Source: Sporosarcina sp. NCCP-2222 (GTDB lineage: Bacteria > Bacillota > Bacilli > Bacillales_A > Planococcaceae). From it: a stretch of 34,921 bases of DNA. Below, piece by piece: positions 15,300 to 23,003 of the stretch. The translations under genes and the position numbers were made by a program. Where the stretch lies: assembly GCF_023168145.1 (NCBI RefSeq), contig NZ_BQYK01000006.1:70647-105567 (forward strand). The letters run 5' to 3'. How positions within the stretch are numbered: the stretch's first letter is position 1; every line of letters begins with the position of its first letter. The notes below the pieces were generated by a model. The model was given only the letters and a program-made list of their open reading frames with translations. It did not search any database and was not told the DNA's origin.

Positions 15300-15902
15300 A
15301 TGGTTCGTACTGGGTTATGGTCATTCCGATTTTCGACGGCGGCACTCGTGTTGATTCCAGCGGCAGTCGGCATCAATTACATCGGAAAATTATTTGTGGA
15401 GCTATTAAAGCTACCGTTATGGGTGGACTCCATCGGCACAGTCCTATCAAGCATGCTCGCTGGCCCACTCATCGGTGCGCTTGTCGGCATCGTGAACAAT
15501 GTGATTTACGGTTTCACCACATCGCCCGTATCATTTGTTTATGCGATCACCTCGGCAGTGATCGGTCTAGTTACAGGAATTATGGCGTATAAAGGATGGA
15601 TTTCGAATATCGGCAAGGCGCTTGTCCTCGGTTTTGTTGTCGGACTTATCGCGGCTACCGTTTCGACTCCGCTCAATATTTCCTTTTGGGAAGGGACAAC
15701 AGGCAATGTATGGGGTGATGCTCTCTTTGCTTGGATGACGGCACAGGGAAACCCTCTCTGGCTCGCTTCTTTTGCGGATAGTGTGGTCGTAGATGTACCG
15801 GATAAAATGGTGACCGTGTTGATCAGCTTTTTAATCTTCAGAAACCTACCTAAAAAAGTGCTGACCATGTACGACACAAAACAGGAAATTGAACGGCTCT
15901 AA
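15300..15902 (+). CDS. ECF transporter substrate-binding (S) component
   Basis: A 200-residue integral membrane protein with about six helices, ending in a short cytoplasmic tail (YDTKQEIERL). The segment LPLWVDSIGTVLSSMLAGPLIGALVGIVNNVIYG is typical of S components that bind vitamins or related micronutrients. The downstream T component and double ATPase confirm an ECF (energy-coupling factor) importer with its own dedicated energy module. The substrate cannot be read from the sequence: it is not clearly BioY, ThiT, RibU or YkoE, and no biosynthetic gene or riboswitch is next to it. The frame opens at a TTG at 15276, but AAAAGGGG at 15283-15290 best positions the ATG at 15300 (or 15294). It is followed 16 bases later by the T component. 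Confidence 0.85.
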   Translation: MVRTGLWSFRFSTAALVLIPAAVGINYIGKLFVELLKLPLWVDSIGTVLSSMLAGPLIGALVGIVNNVIYGFTTSPVSFVYAITSAVIGLVTGIMAYKGWISNIGKALVLGFVVGLIAATVSTPLNISFWEGTTGNVWGDALFAWMTAQGNPLWLASFADSVVVDVPDKMVTVLISFLIFRNLPKKVLTMYDTKQEIERL

Positions 15903-15918
15903 GTTCGGAGGTGCGAGC

Positions 15919-16692
15919 ATGCGCAACATGACTTTATACGTCCACCTAGAAAATGGATCGCCTGTCCATCGAATGGATCCGTTGACTAAGATGTTTTATG
16001 TATTCACTTCTGTCGTTATTTCTTATATGCTGCCTACGCATCTATTGGTGTCAATAGTGCTTGCGGTGAGCATTCTAATGCTGATTATCGGGAAAGTTTT
16101 CCGTTCCATTTTGCCAATCATTGGTGTCAGCTTTGTACTGCTCGCCTCTATCCTCGTTGTCCAAGGATTCTTTCATCCCGACCGGGCTACCGTTCTGTGG
16201 GATATCGGACCTTTTACTTTGTATAAAGAAGGATTTTCAATCGCCTTTTTAATTTTGCTGCGTGTCCTTAATATGGTCTGCGCATTTGGCGTGCTCATAT
16301 TAACGACAAAGCCAGATGAATTAGTGGAAGCATTGGTGCAAAAAGGGCTGTCGCACAGGTTCGGCTATGTCCTTTTGTCTGTCTTGCAGATCATCCCTCA
16401 GATGATGGCGCTAACGGGTAAAATTATGGATGCACAACGGGCACGAGGACTGGAGATGGAGGGGAGCCTGTGGGTTCGTGTTAAATCGTTCATCCCGCTG
16501 CTTGGTCCCGTTGTGCTTCGTTCCCTTGCCGAGACGCGTGAAAGATCTATCGCTCTTGAAGTTCGGGGGTTTAATTCGACAGGAAAACGAACAAGGCTGC
16601 ATGAACTGCCACAGTATCCATACGGGACCGTAGCGAAGACATTGCTTACGTCCCTCTTACTATTCGTTATCGTTTGGAGGATCTGGTTATGA
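15919..16692 (+). CDS. ECF transporter transmembrane (T) component EcfT
   Basis: A 257-residue membrane protein with five to six helices. It has the two cytoplasmic coupling motifs of EcfT: AQRARGLEMEG (about 170-180) and AETRERSIALEVRGFN, whose Ala-Arg-Gly-type triplets dock into the ATPases. It links ATP hydrolysis to the tilting of the S component. The frame extends back into the S gene from a TTG, but the ATG at 15919 has GGAGGTG 6 bases upstream and is the clear start. Its stop overlaps the ATPase start (ATGA). Confidence 0.9.
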   Translation: MRNMTLYVHLENGSPVHRMDPLTKMFYVFTSVVISYMLPTHLLVSIVLAVSILMLIIGKVFRSILPIIGVSFVLLASILVVQGFFHPDRATVLWDIGPFTLYKEGFSIAFLILLRVLNMVCAFGVLILTTKPDELVEALVQKGLSHRFGYVLLSVLQIIPQMMALTGKIMDAQRARGLEMEGSLWVRVKSFIPLLGPVVLRSLAETRERSIALEVRGFNSTGKRTRLHELPQYPYGTVAKTLLTSLLLFVIVWRIWL

Positions 16693-18338
16693 GCCTTCTT
16701 CATGTAGAACAATTGAAATATCGATATCCAAACCGCTCCGTGCTCGCATTGGATGAAATCTCTTTTACTGTCGACAAAGGGGAATTCATCGGCATTGCGG
16801 GCAGAAATACAGCTGGCAAAACAACATTATGCTATGCTTTATGCGGACTGGTCCCCCACTTTTTCAAGGGAGCGTACGGGGGCCGAGTATTACTGGATGG
16901 CGATGAAATCCTTGCCTCTTCATTAAGTAGAATTACGTCAAAAGTTGGGTTCGTATTTGATAATCCGTTCTCCCAATTAAGCGGAGCGAAATTTACAGTC
17001 GCTGATGAAATTGCATTCGGCCTAGAGAACCTGGGCCTTCCTCGTGAAGTGATGCACGAGAGAATCCAAGAAAGTCTTCATATGCTCGGAATCGAACATC
17101 TCCGGCGTAAAAATCCGTTTGACCTTTCGGGCGGACAAATGCAGCGGCTTGCGATCGCCAGCATCATTGCCATGCAGCCGGAGATTCTTGTCCTCGATGA
17201 GCCGACGAGTCAGCTTGACCCGCAGGGCGCAGAAGAAGTATTTACCATCGTGGAGAAGCTAACGCAAGATGGCATGACAATCGTCATGGCGGAAAAGAAG
17301 ATGGAAAAGCTGGCTGCTTATTCAGATCGGATTTTATTGTTGCATGATGGGAAGTTAATCCAGGATGGAGAACCGGCAGTTGTATTTTCTCGGGAAGATC
17401 TGATGGAGATGGGCGTTGAACCGCCTATTTATACGACGGTCGCCAAGAAATACGGTCTTCGCAAAGAAAGCTCCCCCTTCCCGGTTACACTGGAGGAATT
17501 GCTCGCTTTTGAAATGGATGAACCTTTGGATGGACTCTTCCCTCTACAAGAGAAACTTGAGACATCCCATATTCACATAGAAGAGCTATCGTTTTCGTAT
17601 TCAGATGGACAAAAAGTGCTCGATTCCATTACACTCGATCTTTCCAGCGAACCGATTGCTATTGTTGGACAAAATGGAGCCGGGAAAACGACGCTGGTGA
17701 AACTGATGAAGGCTTTGCTCATACCTTCGGATGGACGAATTGTCATCGATGAAACAGATACGATAGATACGACTGCAGCCAAACTTGCAAAAAAAGTCGG
17801 ACTCATTTTCCAAAATCCAGATGATCAAATCTTCAAAAAGAGCATTCTCGATGAAGTGATGTTCGGACCGCTCAATATGGGGATCACCAAAGCTGAAGCA
17901 AAATCATTGGCCTTGCAGCAGCTAAAAGCTGTCGGCTTGAGAGAGAAGGCAGAAGAAAATCCGTATGACGTCAGTTTGGCCGAACGGAAATTAATTGGTG
18001 TGGCCTCCATCCTTGCTATGGATCCAGACATTATTATTTTTGATGAACCGACTATGGGACAGGATTATGAAGGCAAATTACGGTTACAAGAGATAATTGC
18101 GGGGCTTCATGCGAAAGGTAAATTGGTGATCTGCATTTTACATGACATGGATTTTGTGTCAGAAGTATTTGGACGAACGATTGTCGTGGGCCAGGGCAAA
18201 GTCTTATTCGACGGTACGACAAAAGCTGCGTTCTCTCAGTTGGATATTGTTCAGCAGGCTCAAATCGAACTTCCTCATCGGTATCAGGTTGCACGAGCGA
18301 TACAGCAAAAGCGGGAGTTTGCACCTCGCACATCATAA
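16689..18338 (+). CDS. ECF transporter fused double ATP-binding protein
   Basis: A 549-residue fusion of two ABC ATPase domains, equivalent to EcfA plus EcfA'. Half 1 has Walker A GRNTAGKTT (38-46), signature LSGGQMQRL (146-154) and Walker B ILVLDEPTSQLD (about 166-177). Half 2 has Walker A GQNGAGKTT (327-335), a Q-loop in FQNPDDQ, and Walker B IIIFDEPTMGQD. Its signature is degenerate, VSLAERK (428-434) instead of LSGGQ. That suggests two unequal ATP sites; I believe this variant is seen in other fused ECF ATPases. The B. subtilis double ATPase YkoD is similar in design. The ATG at 16689 has TTGGAGG upstream and overlaps the T component stop, so the three genes form one operon. Confidence 0.92.
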   Translation: MSLLHVEQLKYRYPNRSVLALDEISFTVDKGEFIGIAGRNTAGKTTLCYALCGLVPHFFKGAYGGRVLLDGDEILASSLSRITSKVGFVFDNPFSQLSGAKFTVADEIAFGLENLGLPREVMHERIQESLHMLGIEHLRRKNPFDLSGGQMQRLAIASIIAMQPEILVLDEPTSQLDPQGAEEVFTIVEKLTQDGMTIVMAEKKMEKLAAYSDRILLLHDGKLIQDGEPAVVFSREDLMEMGVEPPIYTTVAKKYGLRKESSPFPVTLEELLAFEMDEPLDGLFPLQEKLETSHIHIEELSFSYSDGQKVLDSITLDLSSEPIAIVGQNGAGKTTLVKLMKALLIPSDGRIVIDETDTIDTTAAKLAKKVGLIFQNPDDQIFKKSILDEVMFGPLNMGITKAEAKSLALQQLKAVGLREKAEENPYDVSLAERKLIGVASILAMDPDIIIFDEPTMGQDYEGKLRLQEIIAGLHAKGKLVICILHDMDFVSEVFGRTIVVGQGKVLFDGTTKAAFSQLDIVQQAQIELPHRYQVARAIQQKREFAPRTS

Positions 18339-18342
18339 AAAC

Positions 18343-18374
18343 ATCCGCCCCTCTGCCGAAGGGCGGATTCTTTA
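18343..18374. terminator. Bidirectional terminator between the ECF operon and the SDR gene
   Basis: ATCCGCCC (18343-18350) and GGGCGGAT (18361-18368). On the plus strand it is followed by TCTTTATT and on the minus strand by GTTTTTATG, so it can serve both convergent units. Confidence 0.85.
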
Positions 18375-18378
18375 TTCA

Positions 18379-19116
18379 TTATCTAGCGGAATAGCCACCG
18401 TCGATGACAAGTTCAGCACCTGAGATGTAAGCTGCATCATCAGAAGCAAGGAAGAGTACTGCTTTCGCAACATCTTCTGGTTGTCCGAGACGTTGAAGCG
18501 GTGTTGCTTTGATGAGCATGTCAAGAACTGCTTTAGAGGATTCCAAGTCTTTAACCATCGGTGTTTCAATAACACCTGGGAATACTGTGTTTACACGGAT
18601 GCCATGTTGGCCATATTCAGCTGCTGCCGCACGTGAAATAGCGCGTACCGAGCCTTTAGAAGCGGAATATGGGTTAAGTCCCATACCGATCAATGCTGTA
18701 TAAGAAGAGATGTTGACAATCGATCCTTTTTTCGCGTCTTTCATATTCGCAAGTGCATGTTTCAAGCCAAGGAATGTACCAAATCCATTAATATCGGAAA
18801 GTCTCCGCCAATCTTCAATTGTGATTGCATCCATTGGTTTTTCAGTGGAAATACCTGCATTATTCACGAGGATATCCAATTTGCCGAATTGATCCTTCAC
18901 CGTTTTCATTGCTGCAGCCCATTCTTCATCTGAAGTAACGTTCAAACGCACTGTTGAAACGTTGTCAAAGCTGCCCCATTTTTGGCTAAGCGCCTCTTCG
19001 TTAATATCAGCGGCAACCACTTTTGCTCCTTCTGCTGCAAATAGACGTACCATCATTTCGCCCATGCCGGATGCTCCGCCTGTTACAAATACTACTTTAT
19101 CTTGGAATCTTTCCAT
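18379..19116 (-). CDS. Short-chain dehydrogenase/reductase (classical SDR)
   Basis: A 245-residue classical SDR. It has the nucleotide-binding TGGASGMG (12-19), an acidic Asp37 after strand 2 (ADIN) that favours NAD(H) over NADP(H), NNAG (85-88), the catalytic Ser in NISSYTA (about 137-138) and YSASK (Tyr150, Lys154), and a C-terminal ISGAELVIDGGYSA. It oxidises or reduces a hydroxyl/keto group on a small molecule; the substrate cannot be assigned. The closest family resemblance is to glucose 1-dehydrogenase-like and cyclic-alcohol dehydrogenases. The start has GAGGAGCGG 6-8 bases upstream. It is a single-gene unit divergent from the SulP transporter. Confidence 0.9.
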   Translation of the reverse strand: MERFQDKVVFVTGGASGMGEMMVRLFAAEGAKVVAADINEEALSQKWGSFDNVSTVRLNVTSDEEWAAAMKTVKDQFGKLDILVNNAGISTEKPMDAITIEDWRRLSDINGFGTFLGLKHALANMKDAKKGSIVNISSYTALIGMGLNPYSASKGSVRAISRAAAAEYGQHGIRVNTVFPGVIETPMVKDLESSKAVLDMLIKATPLQRLGQPEDVAKAVLFLASDDAAYISGAELVIDGGYSAR

Positions 19117-19248
19117 GAGTACCGCTCCTCATAAATTTATTTTGACATCTAAATAATAATCCTTTTTTTATTCAATAGCAATTAAACAAACTCCCAATGG
19201 CTAACTCACTTTTCAGAGAAGTAAGACCTATGTTTTTTCCAAGTATGT

Positions 19249-19319
19249 TGCCACTTTTCAAATGACGAGTGAAACAATGTTCAAAAAAATAAAGTGGCAG
19301 AAGTGAACAATCTTGTTCA
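19249..19319 (+). promoter_or_regulatory. Inverted repeats in the leader and over the start of the SulP gene
   Basis: TGCCACTTT (19249-19257) and AAAGTGGCA (19291-19299) are 9-bp complementary arms with a 33-base loop. Just after, TGAACA (19304-19309) and TGTTCA (19314-19319) form a second inverted repeat that covers the TTG start codon; a further TGTTCA half-site lies at 19278. They could be RNA structures limiting translation or a DNA operator. Confidence 0.4.
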
Positions 19320-20896
19320 AGGATAACCGTTTTATTTCTTATAATGCTGCCGGATTCCAAAAAGATATGATTGCCGGAATCACTGAAGGGATCGTAGCCA
19401 TTCCACTAGGGATGGCTTTTGCAATTGCTTCAGGCGTCAAGCCGGAATACGGCTTATACACGACAATCATTGCCGGTTTCCTGGTCGCTCTATTCGGAGG
19501 AAGCCGTTTTCAAATTGCGGGTCCGACCGATGCGTTTATTCCCATCTTGCTCGCTATAGTCCTTCAATACGGCTATGAGGATCTGCTGATTGCCGGAATG
19601 ATGGCAGGAGTGTTTCTCCTCCTCATGAGTTTTCTCGGCGTCAGCCAGCTCATCCATTTCGTCCCCCGATCTATTACGATCGGTTTTACAACAGGGATTG
19701 CCGTGATTATTTTCACTGGCCAGCTGGGCAATTTTCTAGGATTAACCGGTTTGTCCAATCATGAGTTTTTTCATGAGAACATAGCAGGACTCATCAATCA
19801 AATCCATACCATCAACGGCTACAGTATTGTAACAGCTTTGATTGGCCTGGCCGTCATTTTACTATTGCCTAAAATAGCGCCGCGCATTCCGTTGTTATTG
19901 GTCGCTCTGTTAATACCGACCATCGTCTCTTTTCTATTCTTTCCAGGACAAGTGGAAACAATCGGATCGGCATTCGGGGGAATTCCAAGAACTTTGACTA
20001 GTTTTCATTTGCCTCATATTACTCTATCCAAACTTATCACTTTGTGGCAGCCTGCTTTGATTATCGCGGCACTAGGAGCCATTGAGTCACTGTTATCCGC
20101 TGTCGTGGCGGACGGGATGAAAAATGGGGAGAAGCATAATTCGAAAAAGGAATTATTCGGTCAAGGGATCGCCAATCTGATCACACCTCTATTTGGCGGC
20201 ATACCGGCTACGGGAGCCATTGCCAGAACGGCGACGAATATCAGGTCAGGCGCCGTTAGCCCTGTTTCCGGGATGGTGCAGAGTGCGTTTGTTCTAGGCT
20301 TCTTGGTAGTATTTGCACCGTACGCTTCCTTTATCCCTTTAGCTTCCATGGCGCCGATCCTCATGTATGTCGCTTGGAATATGAGTGCCCGACATGCATT
20401 TGTTCATATTTTGTCTTTGCGTTCAAGCGACTCGATTGTGTTGCTGACGACGTTCCTGCTTACCGTTTTCATCAATTTGACAGTGGCTGTCCAAATAGGC
20501 ATATTGCTTGCAGCCCTTTCATTCCTGAAGAAAATGAGCGGAAAGCTGGCGATCGTTCCGCAAAAACTTTCAGACGTAGAAAAACTCAAGTTTGGCGATG
20601 GCGGAAAGACTGTTCGTAAATTTGCAATAGATGGTCCTTTATTTTTTGGAACAGCGAAACGTTTTGAAGAAAGCTATCCGAAAATGTTGCTTGAGGAAGA
20701 AAGTGTCGTAATCCTCGATTTAGAACACCTTGCCATGATGGACGCTACAGGCGAAGCAACACTTTTTGCCATGCTGGACGAGGCAGAGCGAAAAGCCATC
20801 GAGATTAAGATCAAACGATTGCCAAAAGAAAAAACAGCCATCCTCAAACGAAGCGGCCTGAACAATAAGATCGGAAAAGAGAATTTTTTCATGTAG
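19313..20896 (+). CDS. SulP-family anion transporter with C-terminal STAS domain
   Basis: A 527-residue SLC26/SulP protein. The membrane part (about 1-405, some 14 helices) starts with the family segment FQKDMIAGITEGIVAIPLGMAFAIASGVKPEYGLYT, and includes FGGSRFQIAGPTDAFIPIL and GGIPATGAIARTATNIRSGA. A STAS domain (about 430-527, IDGPLFFGTAKRFEES, VVILDLEHLAMMDATGEATL) follows. Family members carry sulfate, bicarbonate or dicarboxylates; the substrate is not readable here. The only in-frame start after an upstream stop at 19304 that keeps the full first helix is TTG at 19313. It has a poor Shine-Dalgarno (AGAAGTG) and lies in an inverted repeat, so initiation may be weak or controlled. Confidence 0.88.
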   Translation: MFKDNRFISYNAAGFQKDMIAGITEGIVAIPLGMAFAIASGVKPEYGLYTTIIAGFLVALFGGSRFQIAGPTDAFIPILLAIVLQYGYEDLLIAGMMAGVFLLLMSFLGVSQLIHFVPRSITIGFTTGIAVIIFTGQLGNFLGLTGLSNHEFFHENIAGLINQIHTINGYSIVTALIGLAVILLLPKIAPRIPLLLVALLIPTIVSFLFFPGQVETIGSAFGGIPRTLTSFHLPHITLSKLITLWQPALIIAALGAIESLLSAVVADGMKNGEKHNSKKELFGQGIANLITPLFGGIPATGAIARTATNIRSGAVSPVSGMVQSAFVLGFLVVFAPYASFIPLASMAPILMYVAWNMSARHAFVHILSLRSSDSIVLLTTFLLTVFINLTVAVQIGILLAALSFLKKMSGKLAIVPQKLSDVEKLKFGDGGKTVRKFAIDGPLFFGTAKRFEESYPKMLLEEESVVILDLEHLAMMDATGEATLFAMLDEAERKAIEIKIKRLPKEKTAILKRSGLNNKIGKENFFM

Positions 20897-20931
20897 AGAG
20901 TAGCATTAGGGAGAGAATGTATTAATTCATT

Positions 20932-20971
20932 AAAAACAGGTGGCGGAAACCGAATCGTTTCCGCCACCTGT
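20932..20971 (-). terminator. Terminator of the TRAP operon
   Basis: ACAGGTGGCGGAAAC (20936-20950) and GTTTCCGCCACCTGT (20957-20971) form a perfect 15-bp stem. The minus-strand transcript continues with TTTTTAATG. It may also stop the convergent SulP transcript. Confidence 0.93.
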
Positions 20972-20981
20972 CACTTTTGGT

Positions 20982-22949
20982 TTACACCGTAACCATTTTC
21001 CGTCTCGCTTCCTCTTCCGGCCGTTTCTTTTGAATAACCCAGATCAGAGTAATCAATACGATTCCTGCGAGACTTGTATAAAATTCAGGCAGGATTAGCA
21101 TGAGCCCCGCTCCAAATAGTACAATTCGTTCCCATAGCCGCGAGTTGCGGATAAAAAATCCGATTACCGCGCTGCTGACTCCGACCATGCCGATCAGAGC
21201 GGTGATTAAGCCCGTAATTAATTTAAAAGCTGTAATATCTACAAATACGAAAATGGGATTGTAGATGAAGATATACGGAATGATAAACGCCGCAATTGCC
21301 AGTTTGACGGCTGTCATTCCTGTCTTAAACGGGTTGGCCTTAGCAATCCCCGCGCCCGCATACGCCGCGAGACAAACAGGCGGTGTGATATCCGCCACAA
21401 TGCCGAAATAGAAGACGAACATATGCGCAGCAATCGGAGCAATGCCGAATTCATTAATCAAAGCAGGCGCTGCGATTGTCGCCGTTACAACATAGTTTGC
21501 AGTAGTCGGCAGTCCCATCCCGAGAACGATACATGCAATCATTGTAAAGAAAAGAGCGAGGATGAGGTAGCCGTTAGAGAGAGCAATAATGCCAGCAGCG
21601 AATTTTGCTCCTAACCCTGTCATGCTGACAACGCCCGCTATAATGCCTGCAGTTGCAACAGCGGCGATTACCGGCAGGGCAACTCGGCCCCCTTGCTCGA
21701 GCACGTAAATGATTTTATTAAAACTGAATTCCGACTCCTTTCGGACCAATGCGTTGAAAATCCAGATGACGAAAGCAGAAGCGATCCCGAAGAGTGCTGC
21801 TCTTTGTGGTGTAAAACCCGACATGATGGTAACAATGATCACGAGCAACGGAATGATCATATAGCCATCCCGCACAAAAATTTTCTTAAACACCGGAAGC
21901 TCCGATTTCGGCAGGCCGAGAATATTGAGCCGTTTCGCCTCAAAATGAGTCCCGATGAAAATCCCGGTGAAATAGAGGATCGCAGGAATGACCGCCGCCA
22001 GCATGATCTGGGCATAGCTGACCCCTAAATACTCCATCATGATAAACGCTGCCGCCCCCATCATCGGAGGCATAATCTGTCCTCCGGTCGAGGCAGAAGC
22101 TTCCGTTGCTGCAGCAAACTCCGGTTTAAATCCAGCCCTTTTCATCATTGGAATGGTGAATGAACCGGTCGCCACCGTATTACCGACAGAACTGCCAGAA
22201 ACGGTCCCTTGCAGTGCACTGGCCACTACCGCTGCTTTTGCTGTTCCGCCGGTAAACCGCCCTGTCAGGGAAAATGCCAAGTTATTGAAAAACTGTCCAA
22301 TTGGCGTGTTGACGAGAAGCACACCGAAAAAGAGGAACAGGAAAATGAATTTTGCTGATATTTGAAGCGGTGTTCCGAATACCCCGCTTTCACGGTACCA
22401 GAGATTCGTCATCGTCCGATCTACAGCAAATCCAGGATGGGACAGGATTTTCGTTGGTATATGGTTGCCCAAAATGGCATAGCTAATGGCAACTAGTGCA
22501 ACGATGACAATCGGCAAGCCTACTGTCCTTCTTGTCGCTTCCAAGACTAATAGGATGCCAAGAATGGAGATAATAATATCAAGAGCACTATAACCGGACA
22601 CCCGGCTTTGCAGGATGGAATCAAAAAAAATGATTTTATGATACGCCACATACATCGCCGTGAAAGCCAGCACGACATCATACCACGGAACGCCCTTCTG
22701 CGTCTTTCTCCATTCTTTTTTCGCCGGATACAGCAAGAAGACGATTCCGAGTGCTGTTCCCAGATGGATGGCCCCTTGCTGCTGCGAAGGCAGCACACTT
22801 GTCAGGCCGGTATAGAGATGAAAAATTGTTAAGGCGACACCTAAAAACGTAACGATCCAGGCCCATCTGCCGATATTGATGCGATACTGATTTTCCTTAT
22901 CAAATTTTTCAAGGATTTCCTGTGCATCGACCACCTTTTTCTCTTTCAT
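20982..22949 (-). CDS. TRAP transporter fused permease (DctQ-DctM, 4TM/12TM type)
   Basis: A 655-residue membrane protein with about 17-18 helices. The N-terminal part is a small DctQ-like unit, then the large DctM-like unit with the TRAP motifs SASTGGQIMPPMMGAAAF and LGMGLPTTANYVVTATIAAP. This fused architecture goes with TAXI-type binding proteins and imports organic acids or amino acids with sodium or protons. The binding-protein gene is 54 bases upstream in the same operon. The start ATG at 22949 has AGGAGGAAAGG. The substrate is unknown; other TAXI systems have been tied to glutamate or dicarboxylates. The protein is complete and shows no rearrangement, unlike its partner. Confidence 0.93.
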   Translation of the reverse strand: MKEKKVVDAQEILEKFDKENQYRINIGRWAWIVTFLGVALTIFHLYTGLTSVLPSQQQGAIHLGTALGIVFLLYPAKKEWRKTQKGVPWYDVVLAFTAMYVAYHKIIFFDSILQSRVSGYSALDIIISILGILLVLEATRRTVGLPIVIVALVAISYAILGNHIPTKILSHPGFAVDRTMTNLWYRESGVFGTPLQISAKFIFLFLFFGVLLVNTPIGQFFNNLAFSLTGRFTGGTAKAAVVASALQGTVSGSSVGNTVATGSFTIPMMKRAGFKPEFAAATEASASTGGQIMPPMMGAAAFIMMEYLGVSYAQIMLAAVIPAILYFTGIFIGTHFEAKRLNILGLPKSELPVFKKIFVRDGYMIIPLLVIIVTIMSGFTPQRAALFGIASAFVIWIFNALVRKESEFSFNKIIYVLEQGGRVALPVIAAVATAGIIAGVVSMTGLGAKFAAGIIALSNGYLILALFFTMIACIVLGMGLPTTANYVVTATIAAPALINEFGIAPIAAHMFVFYFGIVADITPPVCLAAYAGAGIAKANPFKTGMTAVKLAIAAFIIPYIFIYNPIFVFVDITAFKLITGLITALIGMVGVSSAVIGFFIRNSRLWERIVLFGAGLMLILPEFYTSLAGIVLITLIWVIQKKRPEEEARRKMVTV

Positions 22950-23003
22950 TTCCTTTCCTCCTAGCTACTTAAATTATCTCCCATCCACTTCCTTGTGCTT
23001 CTA

